A stretch of 9,349 nt of DNA from Bacteroidales bacterium UBA3663 (lineage in GTDB: Bacteria; Bacteroidota; Bacteroidia; Bacteroidales; UBA3663). The translations under genes were made by a program, and so were the position numbers. The stretch lies in NCBI GenBank assembly GCA_002373755.1, contig DFJU01000064.1, positions 3,812-13,160 on the forward strand, in the 5' to 3' direction. Shown one piece after another: positions 1 through 5,972 of the stretch; positions within the stretch are counted from its first letter, which is position 1, and every line of letters begins with the position of its first letter. The notes under the pieces were generated by a model. The model worked only from the letters and a program-made list of their open reading frames with translations, ran no database searches and was not told the origin of the DNA.

Positions 1-2674
1 TGACGCTTGTCAGGCCAGTGCAGCCTGAGAACGCAAAGTTGCCGATGCTGGTCACGCCGTCCGGAATCGTGACGCTTGTTAAGCCAGTGCAGCCGTCGAA
101 CGCAAAGTCGCCGATGCTTGTCACGCTGCTCGGAATCGTGACGCTTGTCAGTCCAGTGCAGTCATTGAACGCACTTCTGCCGATGCTTGTCACGCTGCTC
201 GGAATCGTGACGCTTGTCAGCCCAGTGCAGCCTCGGAACGCATTGTCGCCGATGCTTGTCACCGTCGCAGGGATAGTGACATTTCCACCTTTGCCGATGT
301 ACTTTGTAAGTTTGGTCTTTTCTTCGTCAGCAAGGATAAAATCACCATCAACGACTCCAGATATGATTTTGTTTGCTCCCCACGGCGCGCCATCTGCTGA
401 GCCGTTGTAAACAACATTCGCGACATCATAGAACGCATTGTAGCCGATGCTCGTCACGCTGCTCGGAATCGTGACGCTCGTCAGGCCAGTGCAGCCATAG
501 AACGCATAGTTGTCGATGCTTGTCACGCTGCTCGGAATCGTGACGCTTGTCAGTCCAGTGCAGTCATTGAACGCACTTCTGCCGATGCTCGTCACGCTGC
601 TCGGAATCGTGACGCTTGTCAGGCCAGAGCAATACTGGAACGCATAGTCGCCGATGCTCGTCACGCTGCTCGGAATCGTGACGCTCGTCAGGCCAGTGCA
701 GCCCGAGAACGCATAGTCGCCGATGCTCGTCACGCTGCTTGGAATCGTGACGCTTGTCAGGCCAGTGCAGCCATCGAACGCATCGTCGCCGATGCTTGTC
801 ACGCTGCTCGGAATCGTGACGCTTGTCAGGCCAGTGCAACGAGAGAACGCACTTTCGCCGATGCTTGTAACCGTCGCAGGGATAGTGACATCACCACCAT
901 TTCCGCAATACTTTATAAGTTGCGTTTTTTCAGCGTCAAAGACAATACCATCTTCAACGATACCGTTTATGATGAATGCTCCCCACGGCGCGCCCTCTGC
1001 TGAGCCGTTGTAAACAACATTCGCGACATCATAGAACGCACCGTCGCCGATGCTCGTCACGCTGCTCGGAATCGTGATGCTTGTCAGCCCAGTGCAACGA
1101 GAGAACGCACTGCTGCCGATGCTGGTCACGCTGCTCGGAATCGTGACGCTTGTCAGGCCAGTGCAACGAGAGAACGCACTACTGCCGATGCTTGTCACTG
1201 AATTCGGGATTGTCATGGTCTTCAGGTTACTGAGCTCCGAGAATACCCAAGCAGGGATATGTTCAACCTGATTTCCGATGTTCAATGTCGTGACGCCCAG
1301 ACCTGTGTCACCCTCACTAATATGTGTGAATGCACTTTCATCATAATCATAATTGCAATGCCGCGCGTTGTAATTGACTTTCGTAAGCATCTGGCAATTA
1401 CCGAATGCATAGCCTCCTAAACTGTCCACCTGCTCCGGAATTGTGACTTCGGTCAGAGTTCGGCATTGGTCAAAGGCTCTTACTCCGATGAACCTAAGCG
1501 ACTGTGGCAATGAGAGGGACGATAGGCCGGCGCATTCCGCAAATGCATAACTTCGTATTCGGGTCACGCTTTCGGGGATGGAAACGGATGTCATATATGT
1601 GCAGCCACGAAAAGCCTGTGCCCCGATTTCCGTCACCTTGTACGACAGGCCGTCATGCTGGACGTACTCCGGAATCTCCACCTTGCCCATGGCCACGCCG
1701 CTGACCAGGGTCGCTGTGGTGTCGGCCGCATGGTACGAGAAGAAAAACTGGTTGTCAAACTGCGGTGTGGAGTTGGAGCTTGTCGCCTCGCTCTCGATCG
1801 CTATGCGATATTGACGGATGAGCTCCTGGGTGACATCGTAGTCGAGCTTCGTGACGGTGCCGTCCTCGGCTGTGATTTCGAGGTGCAGGATGTTGCGCAG
1901 GTCGCTGTCGTCGAGCGCGACTCTGGTTTCGGCCACAAAGTCGTCGTCACCGCTGCCTGCCGCGCGGGTCTCATCGTCCATGAATATGCCGAAGGAATTG
2001 AACGTGATGTCCAGGTCGATCTCGTCGTCGGATGTCGCCTTGACCGTCCAGTCCTTCGTCGGCAGTGTCAGGTCAACGGGCTTGGGCAGCGGCTTGCGGT
2101 CGCACATGGTCACGCCGGCGGGCATGTTGGACAGCGTACCCTTCACTTCGACGCGCTCGTTGAAGCCCGCTACGTGGATCTTGAGCGACATCGTCTTGAC
2201 CACATTCACCGGCTTGAGCACGCCCATCAGGTTCAGGGCTCGGGTCGATTGCAGCGAGCTCATCGAGGCTATGGCCAATGGCGCAAGGTTCGACAGGTCC
2301 TTGGCCGTCACCGTTGCGGTCGCGTAGTCGCGGAAATCGAACACGTAGCCGGCAAGCTCGTTCTCCGACTGGTTGAAACAGATGACGGAATAGTCCTGTT
2401 CGGGTACCGTGACCGAAGCCGACTGCACGTTGTCGAAGTGCCACGAGCGGACGGTGCTGTCCACGGTGTCGTTGCCCGTCGGGTAGAGATAGACCGTCAT
2501 GCCGTCCGGAGCGGTGGCGAGATCGCTCCAGTTGACCGTCAGGTTGACCTTCATGCCGTCATCTACACGGATGATGATGTCGTCGTCGTCGCCGTTCAGA
2601 TAGACTACGGACGAATCCCTCTTGCACGCCGTCAGTGAGAGGACTGCAAGCAAAATCAAAGAAATCTTTTTCAT
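1..2674 (-). CDS. Lipoprotein with DUF5119/fimbrillin-like N-terminus and BspA-like LRR domain (3' end outside window)
   Basis: Open for 891 codons from ATG at 2672-2674 to the left edge with no stop. Residues 1-17 form a lipoprotein signal ([17 protein letters not shown]; lipobox LTAC, Cys17 the lipidation site), so the mature protein should be membrane-anchored and probably surface-exposed. Residues about 20-300 resemble DUF5119/FimB-Mfa2-type fimbrillin-like domains ([32 protein letters not shown]). From about residue 310 it becomes a BspA/Treponema-type LRR_5 domain: four diverged repeats, then many 23-residue units of the form [23 protein letters not shown], interrupted twice by a module containing [15 protein letters not shown]. 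BspA-like proteins are known as adhesins and host- or matrix-binding proteins; binding here is inferred. It starts 12 nt after the DUF805 gene stop, so co-transcription is likely. The C-terminus is not visible. LRR call very secure; DUF5119 call probable. Confidence 0.93.
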   Translation of the reverse strand, partial: MKKISLILLAVLSLTACKRDSSVVYLNGDDDDIIIRVDDGMKVNLTVNWSDLATAPDGMTVYLYPTGNDTVDSTVRSWHFDNVQSASVTVPEQDYSVICFNQSENELAGYVFDFRDYATATVTAKDLSNLAPLAIASMSSLQSTRALNLMGVLKPVNVVKTMSLKIHVAGFNERVEVKGTLSNMPAGVTMCDRKPLPKPVDLTLPTKDWTVKATSDDEIDLDITFNSFGIFMDDETRAAGSGDDDFVAETRVALDDSDLRNILHLEITAEDGTVTKLDYDVTQELIRQYRIAIESEATSSNSTPQFDNQFFFSYHAADTTATLVSGVAMGKVEIPEYVQHDGLSYKVTEIGAQAFRGCTYMTSVSIPESVTRIRSYAFAECAGLSSLSLPQSLRFIGVRAFDQCRTLTEVTIPEQVDSLGGYAFGNCQMLTKVNYNARHCNYDYDESAFTHISEGDTGLGVTTLNIGNQVEHIPAWVFSELSNLKTMTIPNSVTSIGSSAFSRCTGLTSVTIPSSVTSIGSSAFSRCTGLTSITIPSSVTSIGDGAFYDVANVVYNGSAEGAPWGAFIINGIVEDGIVFDAEKTQLIKYCGNGGDVTIPATVTSIGESAFSRCTGLTSVTIPSSVTSIGDDAFDGCTGLTSVTIPSSVTSIGDYAFSGCTGLTSVTIPSSVTSIGDYAFQYCSGLTSVTIPSSVTSIGRSAFNDCTGLTSVTIPSSVTSIDNYAFYGCTGLTSVTIPSSVTSIGYNAFYDVANVVYNGSADGAPWGANKIISGVVDGDFILADEEKTKLTKYIGKGGNVTIPATVTSIGDNAFRGCTGLTSVTIPSSVTSIGRSAFNDCTGLTSVTIPSSVTSIGDFAFDGCTGLTSVTIPDGVTSIGNFAFSGCTGLTSV
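251..485 (-). repeat. Inter-cluster module, copy A
   Basis: Encodes, in protein order, [19 protein letters not shown], a short variable segment, then [19 protein letters not shown], flanked by 69-bp units. It matches copy B at 860-1088. The downstream landmark gctccccacggcgcgcc sits at 375 here and at 978 in copy B, 603 bp apart. Between 251 and 375 copy A is 6 bp (two codons) longer than copy B. The stretch 375-485 differs from 978-1088 at only about seven positions by eye. It is a typical spacer found in BspA-like LRR proteins. Confidence 0.85.
860..1088 (-). repeat. Inter-cluster module, copy B
   Basis: Second copy of the module, encoding the same [12 protein letters not shown] segment, a variable stretch and [19 protein letters not shown]. 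Together with the intervening 69-bp units it makes a higher-order repeat of about 603-609 bp. The variable middle ([18 protein letters not shown] here) differs from copy A by substitutions and two codons, so the module is older or less homogenised than the flanking 69-bp units. Confidence 0.85.
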
Positions 2675-2686
2675 AGTTGTGTGTAA

Positions 2687-3163
2687 TTATTTTGTAGTGG
2701 TTTCTGAATCGGTTGTGTGGTTGGAATCAAAGTCTTTTACGCTTGGCTTGCACAGAAGAATCAGGATGTAGACCGTTACGATGAAGTTGATGGGCTTGCC
2801 GAAAGGTAGGAATCCTTTCAGCAACGTAATGCCATAGGAGACCGCAGCCCACCAAGGCGATTGTCCTGCATCGCGCAGACGGCGCACCATCATCGACATG
2901 GTCGGAAGGAAGGTAGCCAGCACGAATAGCGTCATGATTAATATGCCGGCAACGGTAATCGGATGGGCGAAAAATGCGGTATAGTCCTCGGTCGAAGATG
3001 CATTTTCGATTGCCTTCATTCCCAAATAACAGCCCACACCGAAGAATATGCAGATGGGCAACGCAATCAGGAACAGGTAGAATGACGTGAGCCAATAGTC
3101 GCTGCGTGACGTGCGACCTGAAAAATTCACGTAGTTTCGGAAATAGTTTGTAATGAGTCCCAT
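2687..3163 (-). CDS. DUF805 family inner-membrane protein
   Basis: 158 residues, a normal length for DUF805. The family signature is clear: an N-terminal amphipathic stretch with FSGRTSRSDYW (residues 14-24), a hydrophobic segment about 26-49, another about 69-92, the conserved basic motif RRLRDAG (94-100) followed by PWW, then two more hydrophobic stretches about 105-122 and 126-139, and a polar Thr/Ser-rich tail. This predicts an integral cytoplasmic-membrane protein of about four helices. The biochemical role of DUF805 is not known. It lies 36 nt after the upstream gene and 12 nt before the LRR lipoprotein gene, consistent with an operon. The start is preceded by an A-rich stretch (AACAAAAAAAATT) with no Shine-Dalgarno site, usual for Bacteroidota. 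Confidence 0.92.
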   Translation of the reverse strand: MGLITNYFRNYVNFSGRTSRSDYWLTSFYLFLIALPICIFFGVGCYLGMKAIENASSTEDYTAFFAHPITVAGILIMTLFVLATFLPTMSMMVRRLRDAGQSPWWAAVSYGITLLKGFLPFGKPINFIVTVYILILLCKPSVKDFDSNHTTDSETTTK

Positions 3164-3199
3164 AATTTTTTTTGTTTTTAATGGTTGATAAATATATTA

Positions 3200-3958
3200 T
3201 TAAGTTGTTTCTTGCTTTCGGAAAATCTCCTTGAACAGCTCATTGAGCAATTGCTTGAGGTGTTCATCTTCGGAATTGCCGAAACCGTAGCCCATGCGCA
3301 ACAGGCCGACCTCAATACCGTTGATGTGGACTTCGCTCCCCAGATAGCCTTTGTATTCGACTGAATCTCCGATATAAATGCTCTTGATAGCGTTCAGCGG
3401 CAGTTTCAATTCGTGGGAACTGAAGGTTAGGCCGACAAAGGCATTGTTCTTCAACAGGTGCAGATACAGGTGCTTGTCGGTGAAGCATAGTCCCGACCAG
3501 CCCCAATTCCATTGCAGAGCCGTTTTGCGATTGATTACGGCCATGATTTGTTCATTGCTTGCCAATGATTCCATGTTTTCCCGATACAATCTGATGACCC
3601 TTTGTGCATCTTCCGAATTGTCGGCGATGACAAAATTCTTGATCTTGCATTTGTCTTGGCCGATGGCTTCCGCAACGCGATTGGTCATATCAACACCTCG
3701 CAGGTCGTCGCGCGGCTCCAGAACCTGCATGATGTCAACTTGCGTCTTTTTCTGCACAAAGTACAGCATGACAGTGCAAATGCCCCACACGGGTATAAGT
3801 ATCAGCGCAATGATGACTACGGGCAGCAGTTTTTCATTGTCGCCTGACAGACGATAATACATTATAAGTGCCAGTGCCACGATTGGCAGGACTCTGGAAG
3901 CGATGGTCAATGCCTTTTTCCACTTCAATAGGTTGATTTTCTGTTGTTTGGTGTTCAT
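3200..3958 (-). CDS. Two-helix membrane protein with C-terminal beta-rich (possibly PH-like) domain, family not recognised
   Basis: 252 residues. Two hydrophobic segments (about 17-36 and 44-68) separated by a short polar loop (RLSGDNEK) form an N-terminal hairpin in the membrane; a basic N-terminus (KWKK) suggests both ends are cytoplasmic. Residues about 75-140 look helical and charged. Residues about 146-222 look beta-rich (ALQWNWGWSGLCFTDKHLYL, LPLNAIKSIYIG, SEVHINGIEVGLL) and end in an amphipathic helix (235-248). This order, strands with an ItxxHLYL-like strand and a terminal helix, resembles bacterial PH-like domains, but that is a weak structural impression, not a family match. It sits between the DUF2059-like gene (41 nt upstream) and the DUF805 gene (36 nt downstream). 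Function unknown; the reading frame itself is secure. Confidence 0.85.
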   Translation of the reverse strand: MNTKQQKINLLKWKKALTIASRVLPIVALALIMYYRLSGDNEKLLPVVIIALILIPVWGICTVMLYFVQKKTQVDIMQVLEPRDDLRGVDMTNRVAEAIGQDKCKIKNFVIADNSEDAQRVIRLYRENMESLASNEQIMAVINRKTALQWNWGWSGLCFTDKHLYLHLLKNNAFVGLTFSSHELKLPLNAIKSIYIGDSVEYKGYLGSEVHINGIEVGLLRMGYGFGNSEDEHLKQLLNELFKEIFRKQETT

Positions 3959-3963
3959 GTCCC

Positions 3964-3973
3964 TAATCGATTA
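3964..3973. other. 10-bp perfect palindrome TAATCGATTA in an intergenic gap
   Basis: A self-complementary 10-mer lies 6 bp before the start codon of the 252-residue membrane protein, inside the 41-nt gap. A small hairpin with stem TGGG/CCCA around a CAAA loop lies next to it on the minus strand. It could be a protein-binding site or chance; short AT-rich palindromes are not rare. Confidence 0.3.
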
Positions 3974-3999
3974 ATGAGTCTGGGTTTGCCCAATCCGTT

Positions 4000-5358
4000 T
4001 TACTTTTCTCCCGCTTTGTAGTACATCAGGTAGCCCGCGTAGATGTAGCAGATTTTCTTACCAAGTTCCTGGGCATTGGCAACTATGGGCTTGATGGTTT
4101 TGGCCGATGCCTCACTCAGACGTTTCACGGCTGGTTCCTGCTCGACCTCAATAAGTGCGGTCATGTCTTCTTCGGTCACCGTGCCGTAATATGCGTTCAG
4201 CATGAGCGTAGGAAGGTTTTTCTGTATGTACTGAATCATGCCGTTCATCATTTGACGAGCTACAGGATTATTGCCGATGCCTTTTTCTTGCAAGGCTGCC
4301 TCGACAGAGCCTTGAAGTTCGTTCAGTTTGCCAGCATTCGTTTGCATATATTGGTCGAAGAGTTTTTTGTACGATTCGGGGCACTTCACGGCCTTGATGT
4401 TCTCTGGAGTGCTCCCAAGCATACTGCCAAGCGAACCCACGATGAGCGATGCGGTTCCGGACAGGAACGATTCCTTTTGTACGGCCTCGTTCACGTGTTG
4501 GTTGGCCAATTGCACTTGTGGCCGGTTCAATGCCTGTCTTGCGGCTGTAAGGTCGTCCTTGCTCAAGTTTTCTCTCATGAGCGGAGAAAACATTTGTACC
4601 AGGTCTTTCATGAAGAGGCTGTCGCAGTATTCGTCGGCCCATTGCTTCGCCTTTTCTTTGGCATTGTTGACGGGGAACACCTCTTGGCCTGTCTGCGTTA
4701 TTAGTTGTTCTCCAAATTGTGTGAGCACTGGTTTCATGTTCTGGCTGTTGGTCATATCGCCGCCGTGCAGTTTGAGCACTTCACACAGCAGCAGGTCATA
4801 GTCATCGGCCGCATGGCGCGCTCCGTGATATATTGCCCAGCCTTGCTGATATGTCAAAATTCGCGCGTCGAACTTGTCGTCACGTCTCCAGATGCGCTGC
4901 AGTTTGACGTATGCCGGCAACCTGACATAGCCCATACGGATGGCCGTCTGCTCTTCGTTCATGGTAGCCGTCCACAGCAACAGCACTTTCAGGGATGAGT
5001 CATTGGCCGCAACATAGTCCAACAGCTCGCGCGCTTCGCTTTCCGTGATGCTGTCTTTCGCCGAGGCCAGATAGATGCGGGCGTAGTCGCTGGGGAAGAC
5101 TTCGCTGAAGTAGCGGTTAGAAAGTTGTCGGCCGATGAAGGCAATCTGTGAGGGGCTTTTTCCCTTCTGCCCGAACATTTCCGGGAGTCCCTTGATAGCC
5201 TCTGTCAAGTCTTCTGCGCACGATTTCTGCGACAGCAGGGTGTTGTGGCTTGCATAGCCGATGAGCATCTCGCGCCAGATGGAGTCGGCCGGGACATCGG
5301 CCAAGAGCCTCGTCGCGGTGATGGCCAATGCTGTGAATAGAATCAATGGTCTTTTCAT
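4000..5358 (-). CDS. Exported helical protein with three DUF2059-like internal repeats, function unknown
   Basis: 452 residues. The N-terminus is a signal peptide (basic MKR, hydrophobic PLILFTALAITA, plausible cleavage after LLA at residue 20), with no lipobox Cys, so periplasmic or secreted. The rest is mostly alpha-helical and charged. Three segments share one pattern, a hydrophobic helix, then (I/L/V)(T/S)xx(E/D)(L/M/A), then a second helix: ITESEARELL (104-113), LSKDDLTAAR (265-274) and VTEEDMTALI (394-403), the last two followed by a Pro about 10 residues later. This resembles DUF2059, whose role is unknown; I see no catalytic motif. It is the first gene of the probable four-gene operon and follows the structured RNA and promoter. 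Its start is preceded by AAAACCAAGAATTT. Gene secure, family call tentative. Confidence 0.85.
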   Translation of the reverse strand: MKRPLILFTALAITATRLLADVPADSIWREMLIGYASHNTLLSQKSCAEDLTEAIKGLPEMFGQKGKSPSQIAFIGRQLSNRYFSEVFPSDYARIYLASAKDSITESEARELLDYVAANDSSLKVLLLWTATMNEEQTAIRMGYVRLPAYVKLQRIWRRDDKFDARILTYQQGWAIYHGARHAADDYDLLLCEVLKLHGGDMTNSQNMKPVLTQFGEQLITQTGQEVFPVNNAKEKAKQWADEYCDSLFMKDLVQMFSPLMRENLSKDDLTAARQALNRPQVQLANQHVNEAVQKESFLSGTASLIVGSLGSMLGSTPENIKAVKCPESYKKLFDQYMQTNAGKLNELQGSVEAALQEKGIGNNPVARQMMNGMIQYIQKNLPTLMLNAYYGTVTEEDMTALIEVEQEPAVKRLSEASAKTIKPIVANAQELGKKICYIYAGYLMYYKAGEK

Positions 5359-5464
5359 AAATTCTTGGTTTTAAGTAGTTAATAATATGTGTGACTTGCA
5401 CAGTCCTTGCGGATGAGGCAGCGTCGTAATGAGAAGATACAGGTCGTTATTGTCGTCAAAAAGG

Positions 5465-5625
5465 CACAAAAAAAGAACGTGGACAATTTATTCGTCTACG
5501 CTTTCAGAGGTATCGCCAAACACCATGCAACTATATACGAGTAAAAGCCCACGCCTAACAGCGTGAGCATCCAGACTGTTTACTCTTAGTTGCTTTTTAA
5601 ATTTTGGCGAATTTTCTGAAAGCAA
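5465..5625 (-). ncRNA. Candidate structured small RNA (long nested hairpin, 6S-like rod)
   Basis: Successive complementary arms nest symmetrically: 5500-5508 with 5615-5623 (9 bp), 5513-5520 with 5603-5610 (8 bp), 5527-5533 with 5587-5593 (7 bp), 5539-5545 with 5579-5585 (7 bp), and the tip 5547-5554 with 5561-5568 (8 bp, 6-nt loop). All but one pair are Watson-Crick; the exception (5549/5566) is a G-U pair on the minus strand and a mismatch on the plus strand. The result is a rod of about 124 nt broken by internal loops, the general shape of 6S RNA. Minus orientation is favoured by the consensus promoter upstream on that strand and by the hairpin plus T-run at the 5465 side. The 5' end is uncertain: the visible promoter would start about 100 nt earlier. 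Alternatives are a Bacteroidales-specific RNA motif or a cis-acting leader of the gene at 5358. The structure is visible; the identity is inference. Confidence 0.6.
5468..5500 (-). terminator. Hairpin plus T-run ending the candidate RNA
   Basis: On the minus strand CGTAGAC (5500-5494) and GTCCACG (5484-5478) enclose a 9-nt loop and are followed by TTC and seven T (5474-5468), the layout of an intrinsic terminator. One of seven pairs is A-C on this strand and G-U on the other, so the stem is moderate. It sits just beyond the long hairpin and about 110 nt before the start of the 452-residue gene, so it would either end a separate RNA or attenuate the operon. Confidence 0.5.
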
Positions 5626-5732
5626 GTTTTAAGCGGATGCTATGTCATCTATATGTATGAAGTATATCTTTCTTTTCTTGTCTGTTTTTTTGTTTATGGT
5701 TTTAATTGGTTGTGCAGAAAATCTTGCGGCTG

Positions 5733-5766
5733 CAAATGTATGCTTTTTTCGGAATAGTCGGTCAAA
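5733..5766 (-). promoter_or_regulatory. Bacteroidota-type promoter (TTTG / TAnnTTTG)
   Basis: Reading the minus strand, TTTG (5766-5763) inside a TTTTTG run is followed after 22 nt by TACATTTG (5740-5733) and then CA, matching the Bacteroidota primary-sigma consensus (TTTG near -33, TAnnTTTG near -7). Transcription would begin around 5727 and run towards the structured RNA and the four-gene operon. It is the only such match I found in the non-coding middle region. No other convincing promoter was seen directly before the gene at 5358. Confidence 0.7.
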
Positions 5767-5856
5767 AATATTCCCTTTTTATTCTTTCAATTTCAAAAAA
5801 CAATGTCGTGAGGTGGTTCCTGACAGTGGTTCGGCCGTGTTTGTCGATGTCCTGAA

Positions 5857-5907
5857 TGCCGCAAGACGGCAAATGGCAGCCTCATTGTACATGAAGCCGC
5901 CATTTTT
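5857..5907 (-). terminator. 15-bp hairpin downstream of the MG2/plug gene
   Basis: Arms 5871-5885 and 5891-5905 pair over 15 positions around a 5-nt loop. Two of the pairs are A-C mismatches on the plus strand but G-U pairs on the minus strand, so the structure is complete only as minus-strand RNA. It lies about 68 nt after the stop codon at 5973. A second 5-bp hairpin (TGCCG/CGGCA, 5857-5871) follows. The better T-run (5903-5907) is on the plus-strand side, so termination may work in both directions. Confidence 0.6.
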
Positions 5908-5972
5908 ATTGGGACTTTTTCAGGAAGTTTCTGATTATCAAATTCTTGATTTATGTAACTTGCCTGTTGCCT

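Larger units (their letters stand above)
1..1215. repeat. 69-bp tandem LRR-coding repeats in three clusters
   Basis: A 69-bp unit (23 codons) recurs in register with almost no silent divergence. The landmark GGAATCGTGA lies about every 69 bp near 60, 129 and 198; near 459, 528, 597, 666, 735 and 804; and near 1062 and 1131. Differences fall mostly in the codons for the two variable residues before AF and the two after it. The clusters are separated by two copies of a longer module. Near-identity in third codon positions points to recent expansion or gene conversion rather than old repeats held by protein selection alone. Confidence 0.95.
5626..5972. other. Non-coding stretch between the two gene blocks
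   Basis: About 350 bp without a supported gene. On the minus strand it holds, in order, the tail after the 625-residue gene, a 15-bp hairpin (5905-5871), a small 5-bp hairpin (5871-5857), the promoter (5766-5733) and a roughly 100-nt A-rich leader. It is more AT-rich than the flanking genes. A 114-codon plus-strand frame here is not considered real. Confidence 0.6.

Noticed and set aside
1..1215. Possibility that the regular repeats are a CRISPR array.
   Set aside because: Units are 69 bp, nearly identical throughout with no unique spacers, and translate in one frame to LRR units.
18..1271. Open frames on both strands within the 69-bp repeats (repetitive [16 protein letters not shown] and [18 protein letters not shown] peptides).
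   Set aside because: A repeat length divisible by three without stops keeps alternative frames open; the LRR frame on the minus strand is a clear family match and continues as one 891-codon frame.
1655..2638. Plus-strand frame of 327 codons opposite the lipoprotein N-terminus.
   Set aside because: Shadow of a GC-rich codon pattern. The minus strand has signal peptide, lipobox and domain matches; the plus frame has a Val/Arg/Asp-rich composition with no recognisable domain.
5430..5465. Weak promoter-like pair TTTTTG ... TATCTTCT before the gene at 5358.
   Set aside because: The spacer is only 17 nt and the -7 element departs from TAnnTTTG; not strong enough to annotate.
5465..5625. Possibility that the inverted repeats are ends of an insertion sequence or a MITE.
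   Set aside because: The arms are nested with short gaps and form one rod with a terminator-like hairpin beside it. There is no transposase remnant and I saw no flanking target-site duplication, though a MITE cannot be fully excluded without genome comparison.
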